Shown here: positions 35,228 to 46,500 of the stretch, one piece after another | Position numbering within the stretch: the first letter of the stretch is position 1 | Layout: the number at the start of each line of letters is the position of its first letter | NCBI GenBank assembly: GCA_008711295.1 | Contig: VUYV01000189.1 | Span: forward strand, 1,587,792 to 1,651,791 | Origin: Anarhynchus alexandrinus | Lineage: Eukaryota > Chordata > Aves > Charadriiformes > Charadriidae | Reading direction: 5' to 3' | Length of the DNA stretch: 64,000 bases | Program-made: the position numbers and the translations under genes | Notes under the pieces: model-generated | Database searches by the model: none | What the model saw: only the letters and a program-made list of their open reading frames with translations | Told to the model about the DNA's origin: nothing

Positions 35228-35830
35228 GCCTCCCTCCCTCTGTTAGTCCCTGTGGGCTACTGCACTCCTTGCTCAGGGAGGGAAGGAAACACAATCAGAG
35301 GCTTCCCTGAGCTTCAGGGTGACCGATCGGCTGATCTCTGCAAAGGTGGCATTGACCGCTGCACCGACTGTCACGCATCGCTTTACCAATGTACCAGGAA
35401 CCCCCTCAACATCTCACATGCTGGAGTCCAGGTGACCCACTCCACCGGGAGGCTGGCTGAAGCACCCAGGCTGGGACACTCGCAGACTCCATCCCTTCTG
35501 GATGGTGCATCCAGCAAGTCCCGTACCCAGCCACAGTCTCTGAGCAAAGCTACTCTCACACAGTTACCTCATCGACCAGGAGAAGGAAATACCATAACTC
35601 TGGTTCTTTCTGGACTTTCTGCATACGCAGGACTTAACTGGTCATACCTCTGGTGCTGGTCCAAGACAAACCAGGCTACAAGGACTTGCCAGCTACATTG
35701 TCACTGCTTTTCATCTGACCTCCGTACTGCTGAGTTGGATCAGCTGAGTAAAGCTAATCCCACCCCTACAGTGGGATTTCTTGTTGGCTCAGGGACAGTG
35801 AGATGTTTACCTACTCACCAATAAATTTCA
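35228..35830 (+). other. GC-balanced segment with a 190-codon open frame, unclassified
   Basis: Base composition is visibly more GC-rich than both flanks, and one frame is open from an ATG at 35252 to 35824. The peptide has Cys clusters near residues 4-7, 30-39 and 47 but no domain I recognise, no signal peptide and no splice support. The segment begins TGTTAGTCCC near 35242 and an AATAAA lies at 35820, so a solitary LTR or other inserted sequence is possible. I see no target-site duplication. In 64 kb of two-strand sequence one such frame is not unexpected. Confidence 0.25.
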
Positions 35831-36270
35831 GCAGAGGTTCTTAATACTTTTTTCCCTTTTGTCAAAAGAAAGCCTTCTTTTCAAGTCTTCACATAGCTTT
35901 CTTCAGGTCACTTATATATATGTGAAATGTCAGCAACTTCATCAGTATAACAAGCCATGGTGCCAGCTGATGCTTCTACAGCTTTCGGCAGCTTCCTTTA
36001 GTTGTGGTGTTTGTTCTTGGCTTGTCTTCTAAATGGTCTGTGAAGCCAATGTGAAGCCAAGTTGAAGGACAGGACATTGAGATATCCACAGATAACATTC
36101 AAGAGCTGCATGTTGTTGTGTGTCCGGAGTGACTTACCCGTGAGACTCAGAGGGTGGATGTTGGCCTACACAATTAATGAAAAACATTACAGGTGTTTAT
36201 TTATAGGCGAGAATCAAATACGCATGGCTTGACCAACAGTGACTCAGGGATTGTCGAATGGCGACATTTG
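35831..36270. other. Unique noncoding DNA, no gene seen
   Basis: A short direct repeat (GTGAAGCCAA, twice near 36040-36060) is the only internal structure noted. No gene or transposon terminus is evident. Confidence 0.5.
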
Positions 36271-36321
36271 ACCGTGTTCAAGCATCTTACTTGGTCTCCA
36301 AAGAGTTTAATCACAGCTGGA
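36271..36321 (+). repeat. Copy 1 of an N-separated duplication
   Basis: This 51-bp segment matches 36324-36386 apart from one G/A difference and a 12-base gap after CATCTTACT. It ends directly before the single N at 36322. It is probably one locus shown twice at a contig join. Confidence 0.85.
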
Positions 36322-36323
36322 NT

Positions 36324-36386
36324 ACCATGTTCAAGCATCTTACTTTACTAAATCCGTGGTCTCCAAAGAGTTTAATCACAGCTGGA
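36324..36386 (+). repeat. Copy 2 of an N-separated duplication
   Basis: This 63-bp copy contains 12 extra bases (TTACTAAATCCG) absent from copy 1 and continues without a break into downstream DNA. The difference may be allelic or an assembly error. Confidence 0.85.
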
Positions 36387-36812
36387 TGACACAAAGCCAA
36401 ATACGAATTGCCTTGCTTAGCAACGACTGTCAGCTAACTTACCTTTCTGCAACCACATATGAACAAAATATCACAAAGCAGACCCTAAGCGGGTGGTAGA
36501 AAGACCAAGAGACCTAGACACAAATATTTGAAAACTGTAAGCACTAGCTATGAGGAAAGTACTTAGCAGAAACAGGAAAGGAAATAATTGTTAAATTCAG
36601 GAAAACCTTTCTGATGCATGCTGTATGTACATCCTCTGATGTTTAGATGCCTCATTGCATGTGTAAAAATCTGGAGATGACCAAAGGGCAGAAAAATGCA
36701 TTACAAGGAATAATCCTGCGTGATCCAGGATGATCTAATAGGACACTCTCATTTCTAGCAATTTTTTTCCTTGGAAGTGTTTTACTACTTTTGCTAAAAA
36801 GCTGGCTCCATT
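36387..36812. other. Unique AT-rich noncoding DNA, no gene seen
   Basis: No open frame with a domain, transposon terminus or RNA gene is evident in this stretch. Confidence 0.55.
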
Positions 36813-36832
36813 AAAAAAAAAAAAAAAAAAAA
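36813..36832 (+). repeat. Poly-A tract
   Basis: An uninterrupted run of about 20 A. The preceding sequence shows no retroposed gene or SINE body. Confidence 0.9.
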
Positions 36833-37619
36833 GTCTGCCTTTCCCACCTCAGCTCTTTTTTATTATTATTATCAGAAAATTTATCAAAAAGCATCTAATT
36901 TAAAAAACAAAAATAAACTGCCTTCAGTCACTGAACTGCAGAATCCGAATTGCAACGCTTTAGGATTCTAACTTGAATGATGATAGGAAACACCCTAACG
37001 TCTATTGTCTGAGCACTTCCATTGACTAGCCAGGGCAAAATTAGCATCAGTAGCATTTACATTGTTCTATAAATGGCCTGAGCAAAATCTCATAACAAAT
37101 CTGCGGTGTGGTCGGAACTCATCTGTTGTTTGCACTTCCTACTTTGCAGATGAGACGGTCTCAAAAGACGGGGTAGGCTGAAGACTGGTTGGACAACTCT
37201 ATAAGTGAAGTCTCAAGACTCTTGTCATTCTAGCTGTCTAAATTACTTAAACAGGACTCAGAGGGATTTAAAGGGGAGAAACGACATGACAAACAATTAT
37301 ATTCTAACACACTATTTATAACAATGCCCTTTCAGATTATTGCTCCACTCAGACTGACACATTACTGTAATCCCAGGGATGAATCAAGGGACTTAGAGTT
37401 AGATCGCGCACAGCTTGTAGGCATAAAAAAAACACGAATAAAGAACTGACATTCAGGAAATATAGAGCGACTCAAGGATAAATTCTGCTGGGATGAGCTT
37501 AATTTATCAATGTCAATAACAACGGTGAACACATCGCAAGAATACATGCATATTAATTGAAAATAACTCAGATTAAATCACTGCGGTTTGACATTTTGAG
37601 ATAGGCACTTTATCTTTTC
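36833..37619. other. Unique AT-rich noncoding DNA, no gene seen
   Basis: A TTATTATTATTATC run lies near 36860. No gene is visible. Confidence 0.55.
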
Positions 37620-37770
37620 AAGAAAGAGAGCACTATAAAATCTTTAATCTGAAAACACATCTTAATTGCATGTTATCACCTCCTAATTGCTTCTATATTA
37701 TATTAAACATTTTGCTAATTACTAGCCTGATCATGGTGTAAATAGCTTGAGGCTAGAGCTCATAACCAGC
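37620..37770. promoter_or_regulatory. Candidate conserved noncoding element
   Basis: Dense homeodomain-type cores (CTTAATTGCATG, CTAATTGC, GCTAATTACTAG) lie in about 150 bases of repeat-free DNA with stops in every frame. Regulatory function is inference. Confidence 0.3.
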
Positions 37771-38991
37771 TGAAGACAACTGGGCACAATGAGGGCCACA
37801 AAGAAGTTTATCACTTCGGTGTATTATCGCGGACTTCCATCATTATCAGTGTCTATCACTCTTTATCTCCGCTTCCCTTGTGAGATAAAGAAGAGAGGCA
37901 ATAATGCAGATCAGAGGTTGGGTTGCATTTCAGTTAATCCATCTATTTCTAGCTCTAGATTTCTAACATTCCCTGGGGACAAGAGTTGTCTGCCTACTGC
38001 TGTCACTAATCTGGTGCTTGAAGACCGAGGCCAGGATGCTATTTGCTCTGCCACCAGGCTGGGCAAGGGAGGTGCTCCGGGACAGCTGGAAGTGCACGCT
38101 GCAGCCCAAACCAAAGGACACGGATGAAATGCGTTGCTGGGAGCGATCTACCCACTTAGCTCCAGACCCCGAGTAACACACAGACGATGCACAGGGAGTG
38201 TCTGAGGCGGCGGCTTGTGAATTCACCAGGAAGGAAAATTGTTTATGTACGGGCAATAAAAATGCTCATACAAAACTGCCGGGTGACCCAGCAATGCAGG
38301 CACCCGTTCGGGCAGCAACTAATAATTTAGGCAATTACCGTTACCTGAAATGAGCCAAACAAAGCAGCATTTTCAGGGGGTTTTTGGAAAGAGAAACAAT
38401 TTTATCCAACACCACATTCAGGAATTAAGCGTCTTTGCGGGTTCCGAACTGCACGCTAAAACACAGCTTCATAAAACGTGACTTGCATTTCCCAAAGAAA
38501 CAAAGCTTAAGTAGGAGCCAGTCGGGACACGGGTAAGCCAGCTTTTCTCACTGTCCCCTCGGCAGAACGTAAGTTTGGCCAGTGCAGGGAGGAGGTGGCG
38601 ATATGTGGTCTCGTGAGTTTTGCGCTCTGTGTTTCAAATTAGGCTTTGACTACCGCCGCTTTGTCAGGGCTTGCTGGAAGGCGCCAGAGGCCCAAGTTTG
38701 TCTCTGTTAACAAAAGCTCAGTTTTTTATCCATCTTTGCACTGCGGCAGCAGCAAAGGATCTATGCCTGGAGCTTCACTTAGTAGGTGGAAAAACCTCAC
38801 AACTCTTACCGAGTAGCGAGTTTACAAGTCGGGCAGAAAGAACACAGACTGCAAATGAGGGGGTATGAAACGTGAATGGATTTAGGCCTGAGCCGTGAGA
38901 TGCAGAAGGAAAGCATTCTCAGCTCCAAACTCTTTTTCTATCAGAAGACCGTGTTTCCTGAAACTGTACAAAATTAATTAATCAGAAAGCA
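37771..38991. other. Unique noncoding DNA, no gene seen
   Basis: Frames at 37789-38256 are open on both strands and carry no domain. Composition is intermediate, with scattered CpGs from 38130 to 38650. Confidence 0.5.
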
Positions 38992-39585
38992 ATGCTCAAA
39001 TCTGAAGAAACCTTCTACCCCTCCCACACGGACCGACTCCTCAGTGACGGGATAAGCGACAACGGGTACCGGCCCCGCTTTGCCCTTCGCCTTCCAGATT
39101 CCCCCTCTCACACCTCCTGGACTCAGCTATGGGTCATTTTTTTTCCACTACAAGGGCTATACCACTCCTTCTTTAACGAAATTTCTCTTTTTCAGGAGCA
39201 TCATAAGATAAGTTCAGAGCAGCGCAGTGAAATAAGAAGTGCTAGCACCGGTCCTTTGCGCTGCGCGTGTCCCACCCGTGCTTGCTGCCGCTCACGCTGC
39301 CCACCTCGTGGGATCCGTCTCTCTCCTCCCCTGCGGCTGCCGGGGCTCCCTCGGCTGCCCCGTCTTTCTACCACTCTCCCGTGGCAGCGCGATCCCTTCG
39401 GTGACATGAGCTGGAGCGTGACATTGACAGGAGTCTGGGGCTGTGAAAGACTTTGTGTCAAAGCTTCGGGAACTGGGCTCCTTGTCAAAATTTCTCTGCT
39501 GCGAGCGTGCAGGGGAATGAAATACGGTGCAGCTAACCTGAAGGAAGCAATGATGCACAGCTGTTTTATTGCCTGGTACAGGTAA
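38992..39585 (+). other. 197-codon open frame ending at a splice-donor-like site, unclassified
   Basis: The frame runs from an ATG at 38992 and its stop codon is the TAA inside a perfect donor-type CAGGTAAG at about 39578-39585. The part at 39240-39410 is GC-rich (about 17 CpGs), giving an Arg/Pro/Leu-rich stretch and also opening the minus strand (39201-39626). No domain is recognisable. It could include the first exon of a noncoding transcript; as a protein gene I doubt it. Confidence 0.2.
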
Positions 39586-40524
39586 GACGTTTTTAGGGAA
39601 CATAGTCTGTCCTTTAATGAGCCCACAGCAGAAGGCCCTGGATTTATCTCAGCTGCCAGAATCCTCTCACTCTTTCAGGTTCTTATTATCTTTCTCTGTT
39701 TCCTTCTCTCTTTGTTTCTAGGCTGTGTCTGTTTAAAGCATCTCAGCCCCTTTCTTCAGCTCCTAAGCAGTCTTTAAAGGTGCCTGCGTTCTCCCCAAGA
39801 ATTCCTTAATTTGCCGTCTCCGCTTCCTCTTACAGTTATGGGAAAGCGTGCTGTATTCTCGCCTGCCTTTGTACCCCAAGCAAGGAGAGGGAGACACTTC
39901 CCAGGGGAATAAATATTCCGCCGTGACAGGTTGGTGCAAGGATGGGCCCCCTGTGCGGTGGTAAGCGATTTCAAGAACACCTTGTATTTAAACAGAGGGG
40001 TGCACACAGCTTAAAGGAAAGCCTGTACCACACAACACACAACCCTCGCATGGGCTCACTTCTGCCGTTGTACTTTAAGCCCGTGCTACAGATGAGTTTT
40101 ATGATATTTGCTTGTTTGTGTTTTCTCCTCTGTATTCACATATATTATCTCCACAGCCACTAATTCTTGATATAAATGATGCTAAGCAGTAAAGTATGGT
40201 CCATTAACTTGATTTTTAAAAGTATCTAAAATTTACGCAGTGATTTAAATAATAATATAAATTATATTAAGTATGTGCAGCAGCAGAGGGTACGGCCTCC
40301 TAAACAGAATGAATTTCTCCTTGGAGAGCACTGATTAGTTCATTTTTCCTAATGAATCTTTCGTTATAGTCAGAAGTTCCTTTTTTTCCCCCTCACTGTC
40401 TCACTTATGAAGCATGCATATGTATATATGTATGTTCCATTTATATATTTGATAGCTAGATTAAGTAATATCCTAGTTCACCTCCAGAAAGGGCACAGCA
40501 CTTCTCAAGGAGGCAGCTGCATTT
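39586..40524. other. Unique noncoding DNA, no gene seen
   Basis: Pyrimidine-rich stretches lie at 39660-39720 and 40381-40395, and an alternating ATGTATATATGTATG run near 40418-40440. No gene is supported. Confidence 0.55.
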
Positions 40525-40600
40525 CTTAGGTGGGGGAAACTGAGGCCAAGGCAGCCCATCCGTGGGTCCTCGACCTGCTCAATCCATGGGCCAGCCGCCT
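40525..40600 (+). mobile_element. Possible MIR-type SINE relic
   Basis: ATTTCTTAGGTGGGGGAAAC followed by TGAGGCCAAGGCAGCCCATC resembles the MIR core ATTTTACAGATGAGGAAACTGAGGC. Only this part is recognisable. Confidence 0.4.
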
Positions 40601-41040
40601 CCAGGCACGTAATCCGTTCCTAAAATACAGTCTGCAGAAAAGTGGGTGGATACTGCTGTTTCTCTCAGCGAAATTTATTCTTGAGACCAATTAGAAGGTG
40701 TTACCCATTAAGACCGATGCAGCTATCATGGCTCCCACTCAGTCAAAAAAGCGCAGCAGATGGTTTTGCGCTGCCTTCTCCAGCTTCCCGCTATGCCCCT
40801 CTGCTCCAGCCCTCCCCGCGCTCCACGTATTCACACCGTTCTTCCCCAGGGCAGGGTGAAGGAGAGAGAAGTCCGCCCATCCCCTCGCAGGTGCTTTACG
40901 TGCTCCTAGAAGACAGGCTGCCATCTGGCCTAATGAGCTTCGAAACAAACTGCCTTTAAGACAACTTTCCTGTACCTGCAGTGACGCTCCTTTGGCGGTT
41001 GTTTACCGGCACCCTGGTCATTCAGGCCGTGGTTTAAGAT

Positions 41041-41400
41041 GCATCATGGTTGTTGGGTTTTTTCCCTAGAAATATCCACGTAGGTAGTGCTTTCCAATAA
41101 GTGGACATTAATTCATGCTAAATTACAGTGGGATTCCCAAGAAATTACATATTACATCCACATGAATACTGAAAGAAATCATTATGATTAATGGTATAAT
41201 TTATATGTGCATGTTGATGAAAGAATCATAATCTAGAGTAAATTAGTAGAGATTTATGTACTAATAATTTTGTTGTGCTCTGAGGTCCAGACGAAAACCA
41301 ACTAAGTGATGTTGTATTGACAGCCAGCTCATATTAGCATATCTTAAAGGAATGGTATAAAGGTATGTGTATTAATTCCGCTTCACCTTTTTTTCCTTCA
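41041..41400. promoter_or_regulatory. Candidate conserved noncoding element
   Basis: A long AT-rich, repeat-free run carries closely spaced homeodomain-type words (GACATTAATTCATGC, ATTATGATTAATGG, GTACTAATAATTTTG, ATATTAGCATATC, GTATTAATTCC) and no coding frame. It has the texture of an ancient enhancer, but conservation was not tested. Confidence 0.35.
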
Positions 41401-41574
41401 GAATCTATATTTATGGCATTGCTAGGAATAAGGTTTCACCCCTTTCATCTTCACATATGTGCCAAAGAGCCAATGTGGATGAAATGAATGAAAATATTTA
41501 AACACAAAATAACTGGCTTTTAAGAGAGGAAAGTAAATGAACTGACCTGCTCCGTCCATGCGCTTCTGAGCGTG

Positions 41575-41765
41575 TGAAGGCCATGTGGCTGCAGGCAGGG
41601 AAGAGGAATTTCATGCCTTTCCGGACAGCTGGTGCGGCTCTCCCCAAAGCCCACGGCGCCCCAGGTCACTGCCTGGGACAGCCGCGACGGCACCCGACAC
41701 ACGCCCTGGCCACCCACGGCGCTGCAGGCTGCCGCAACGCACCCCATTTCCTCCCTGGCTACTGT
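41575..41765. other. GC-rich patch
   Basis: Scattered CpGs (CAGCCGCGACGGC, CCACGGCGC) in about 190 bases open frames on both strands. No domain is recognisable in any of them. Confidence 0.4.
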
Positions 41766-44700
41766 AAATGCACAGCACCGTCTTTATTATCTTAAATGAA
41801 GTCTTCACTGCTTACTGCAGATAACGCGGTCGTGGCATTTGGGGATCACAGAGGCCAGAAAGGGAATTCGTGTTTGATTTTCCATACAGGGAAACACCAG
41901 CAGAAGCACCTTTCTTATTGGCAATATTTGCTTAAGCTGAAGCACACCTGGAGCTGAGGGCAGTGCGGGCCTTTTCCAAACTCAGTCTGTGTCGCAGAGA
42001 CCATGTACCAGTGTCACGCGGTCACCTTGTGGGGTTTGAAATGCCGGCTGATGGTAAACACGCGAAGTAAAGCGCATTGCTTAATATTCTAAAGAGACAG
42101 TTGCGAATCGTTTTACATTAATCACTAGAGCAAATGTTTATAAAATGCATCTCTGTGTATAATCACTAACTGATCTTACCTCCGAAATTCTTATGGGAAA
42201 TAGAAAGTGGGAGGTAGGTTAAATTGCATATTCCAATTTACTTTTAAAAACAAGGATAAATCGCTGACCCAGCAATATTTGCAATATTTTTTTCCTAGGG
42301 TGCTCTTAGTACATCGTCCTGTTCAAATATTTTTAGAAGAAATGGTATAATCTAGTCAAAATAGTCTTATGTTTTTGTAATAAGCTCCTTTATCAATCTA
42401 TAGCAACTCAGATAGGACTCCTCCCCAAGGAGTTTAGAGCCCAAACTGTTTGCAATTTCCATGAAGAAAACATCCCCTGAGCCATGTGTCTGAGGTTGTG
42501 GAGATGTGAGCCAACAGCAGCACTACTACTGTACATAAGCAATTTAAACAAGATCCAGAACGTTTTCCCCTGTATCTTCCCTTTTAAGTTAGATATTTTA
42601 ACTTTCTGCTGCTGGGGACATACTTTCTTTGTAGCACAAAACTGAATATAGGAAGCAGTGTTTTAAATTTTATACAAGCTTGGATACATTTGCTGGTAAC
42701 AAAGCCTGTTGGAGGATTAACTCTCTTCTACAGGGAACCCAATGTCAATCTGCAAAGGGGAAATGACTAGTGACAACATTTCTAACGACAACCAGCCTGT
42801 GTCTGTGCGTTTCACCTAGCTAATACTTATGGAACCTGTAGCCACCGCTATACATTATGCAGAATACCTAACTAATTTCCAAAATCCTCCCTTAAACCTT
42901 AATTCAAGGGAAAGACCTCTTGATCTTACAAAAGGCATTATTGCCGGAGATTAAACTGCTTGATGCTATGTATTGTTCTAGCCGTAGTCAAGAGGGAATA
43001 TTAATTGAGATGTTCCATGGATTACAGTGTGTATTCCACAGTGGTTCACATGTTTCCTGGTGGTCTTTCCAACAGGAATAGCACAAATGAGGGGAATAAG
43101 ACGGATCATTTTGAACCTTAGTTGTTAAGCCATTGTTCTGTTGTGCACAAAAGGTAATGCTTGGTTGATTTGCTTTATTTCCGAGCTGTTCTGATTTTTT
43201 CCCTGTGCACCTAATCTCTGCCACTTCCTCTGTGAGTCATCAGCAGCTGGACCCAGCGAAACCACAGGAACTAGCTCCTGGTAAAGAGCTCTAATAGTGC
43301 TATTACTCAAGTTCAATTCTCTCTAAGCCTAGTAAAGAAGCATCGTGAGTCGTATGGTACAGACGAGAGTTCTTTTGCATTTGCTTCTTTAGGAAAATCA
43401 AAACCCATGCTCTGCTTTTTCAGAGTGATTACAGTGGGTGTCTCTCCTGTACCTGTCTCACTCTGCCTGTCCTTTACAGCAAGGACGAAACATCATTTTG
43501 CTTTCAATTCCTCATTACTTTTTCTTGTACTCACCAGTTGTTCTGCCTATAATTTAGAGCAAGTTCTTAAAAATGAAACAAAGCAAAAACTCACAACCAT
43601 ATAGCTCTCTCCTTTCCGCTCGTTTTCACTGCGCAGAAGTGCAATGTGATTCACACCTCCGATTCAGCTGATTTGATTAGTTGTTGCTGCCACACACCTG
43701 CTGCTGTCACGGCAGTAGTCTGTATTTGTGGCATACATTCCTGCTGTCTGACAGAACAGGTGGATATTGTATAGTAGATTGAAAAGAATGGTTTGAATGG
43801 TAATTGCTCTGCATCCCTGCTTACACAAACTCCACAAAAGTTGGGTCTACAAAATGAGTCTCATGGTTTGCCTCGAGCAACTAGGATGGTCAGATACCTT
43901 ATTTCAAGCTAAAGCCTAATTTTTAACTGCAGAAGAAAACTTCATCAGATGAACTTCACAGTAAGATGGTTGGAAATTTTTTCATAACCTCTGTTGATTC
44001 CTGATTTTCAGGCATTTCTATACAAGACAATTTGAAGACTTCAGAGAGCTCTGGGGGATCTCTTTGACTCTTGGTAGGAGTTTCTTTCCTCTCCTTCAAT
44101 TAAAACAAGTCATTCTTAACATTTAGAAATGGTCCTTATTAAAAGAATGTCTCATAGTTATCCTCTCAGACTAGCGTTTTGCCTTCTGATGAAGTCTTGC
44201 ATGCTGCTTGTAGGAACTCCACTGAATTGCAGTGCAGTGCTGCTCAGGGACAGATAGTCTGCGACAGTCTGTAACACCGCGCAGCAGAGAAACAAACAGC
44301 GCTTATTGTTCAGCTTATTGAACAGGGTGAACTATATGGCAGGTGACAAAGGTCCTTTGGCAAAGTGGAGGGGTACCTCTGGCCATAGCGGTCTTTGAAT
44401 TATCATTAAAACATGGAACAGGGAGACCCTGAAATCCCACGCGCTTCCCGAGTCAAAAATATTTCAGTGAAAAACTGAGGGACAGCACAAGTAGCAATTA
44501 AGTGGTAGGAAGAACTGGAGAAACCAAACACAGAAAATATGAAACCTCCTCAAGAGAGGTAAAATGAAACTGTAGTCTCTAAATCAGATCCCTTATTTAT
44601 TAGCACAGTTGTATTTAAATGGATTAAGAGCTCCAAAACAGGCATTCCCAAGCTGCTACCCACATACCACAAGTGGTACGCAAGCGTCTGCGCCGTGACA

Positions 44701-46445
44701 TGTGAGCCCGTGCAGAGCTGCAGGCTGGGGCTCCTGTCACCACTGCTGCTGATGGCAGTGCTTGGCAAGAAAAGGTCTGAAAATCAGAGTCCTAAGAGAT
44801 GAGCAGTTTTCCCTTTCATGCAAGATACTCATTTTTAGGCAAATAGCGTGTCTCATCTAAAGTACACGCATTATTCCTCCGGTTTGAACAAAACCAAATG
44901 TTTTGATGTTTTCATAAGATAAATGCAATCTAAATACCAACTCACCGGCAGTGCCAAGACGAAGAATGGATCACTTCTGCCTAAACAAAGATAGTGCTAT
45001 TTCTTTTGAGGTATTTCTCCAGCTAGATATTAAATTAGTGGCAGATTATAAATCATGGTTCTGCAGAAGAAAAATCCAACAAATATTTGAGGCAATATTG
45101 CACACATTTTTGATGTGCAATTTTTCAAATATGCACATCTGAGCTGCTGTGTTATGGCAGAATTAATTTTTCTAAAAGCAGGGAAAAAGCATAAGCAGGT
45201 AAAATTTCTGGCAGATTGTGATTCTACATTTTAGAAGTACCCACAAAGTTTTATGGCATCTATTTCGAATTAATATTTCATTAAAGAACTTTCATGCAGA
45301 ATCTTTAGAATGATTTGATTAATTTGGTACTTTTGTTCAGGTTTTACCTCTTATCTGTACAGCCCACATTAGTGTTTTAAAACTGTGCTGCTGCTGATTT
45401 TTCAACTTTCGGGTACATAAGAGGATAGAATGGAATGAAAGAGCTTTCAATTTTCATCCAGTTCTAACAGATGTATTTGATTTCTAGTAGAAGCTGGTTT
45501 CATATTCTTAAAAATGTTGTAAACAATTTGCAGCTGCTTGATTTTTTGATGCCATCATAAATATTCATGATAATTTTCCAAGATCTACAAATATAAGGTG
45601 ACCTTAGACATAAAAAATCAGACTTGGGTGGTACAGAGCGTTAAGTCATTGCTTTTTCACCTTTCTAAGAATTACAGAGACAGCTGCAAAGTCTGTGCTC
45701 AACATCACATGCCGGGCTTCTGGCAAATGCTTTTCCCTGTATTTTAAACAGAACCAATGAAAAGCCGTTGCACTAAAGCTGTGCTAGCGGAGCGTCTGAT
45801 AACACGGTTTGGCACAAAATATAGTGGCCCTGCAAGAAGTCACTGGGTGTGTAATCGATAGCTCTGAACACGACTTTTAATCACCTGAGTACACATCTGT
45901 CAGCGTGCAGCAGCACAGTTTTCTGGCCATAAGTATGGAAAGGAAAGGGAACGTCAGCTGGGAAATGGATGGAAGGATAAAAAAAAAAGAAAAGCAAAGC
46001 TGGCAAAGCTAACTATTCTGTTTGCACACCTATTAATTGTTCAGCCAATAAAACTAGCACTAAAGCATAGAAAAGATATATTATGTTGTGTGGTATTTTA
46101 TGACGTGATAGGATACACTATTATCATAACTGTATGCAACAAAAAGGTACATTTCGCTCACCCTTCAGCTAAGTTCTCTCTTTTTCTTTTCCCCCTGAGA
46201 TTTTCTCCTTCGGTGTTTCCACGTACTATCTATAACAGGTATGTTTGTGTTTCAGGTGAAATTTTTATGTTTTTAAAACTAATAATAGAGTGTATATGGA
46301 GACAGTAATTGCATCAGTACCACAAGGCAGTCAGATAAGCCAGGGATGGGAAGGCAGGGGGTCCTGACTAATATGAAAAGATGTAAGAAAAGACTTGAGA
46401 AGGTGAAGTAATTCCACTCGGGAAGATGCAGGACTTTGAGGGGGT
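41766..46445. other. Unique AT-rich noncoding DNA, no gene seen
   Basis: Small frames on both strands are without domains. A CAAGTGGTACGCAAGCG word near 44669 resembles an internal part of an old hAT-type element, but too little is left to call it. Sequence from 45220 to 45620 is repeat-free and rich in TAAT and AAAT cores. Confidence 0.5.
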
Positions 46446-46500
46446 TGATCTTCAGTGGCATAAATTGCTTAAAGTGATGCTGAATTACACCAGCTTGCCT
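46446..46500. mobile_element. Possible palindromic MITE-like relic
   Basis: CTTCAGTGGCATAAATTGC followed by GATGCTGAATTACACCAGC resembles the arm of a palindromic amniote element that usually reads TTCAATGGAGTTATGCTGATTT and ACACCAGCTGAGG. It is short and diverged. Confidence 0.35.

Noticed and set aside
36813..36832. Poly-A tract as the tail of a processed pseudogene
   Set aside because: The upstream sequence has no recognisable gene remnant or open frame, and no flanking duplication was seen.
44640..44710. CAAGTGGTACGCAAGCG as a piece of an old hAT-type element
   Set aside because: The resemblance is limited to one word and the flanks do not follow the family.
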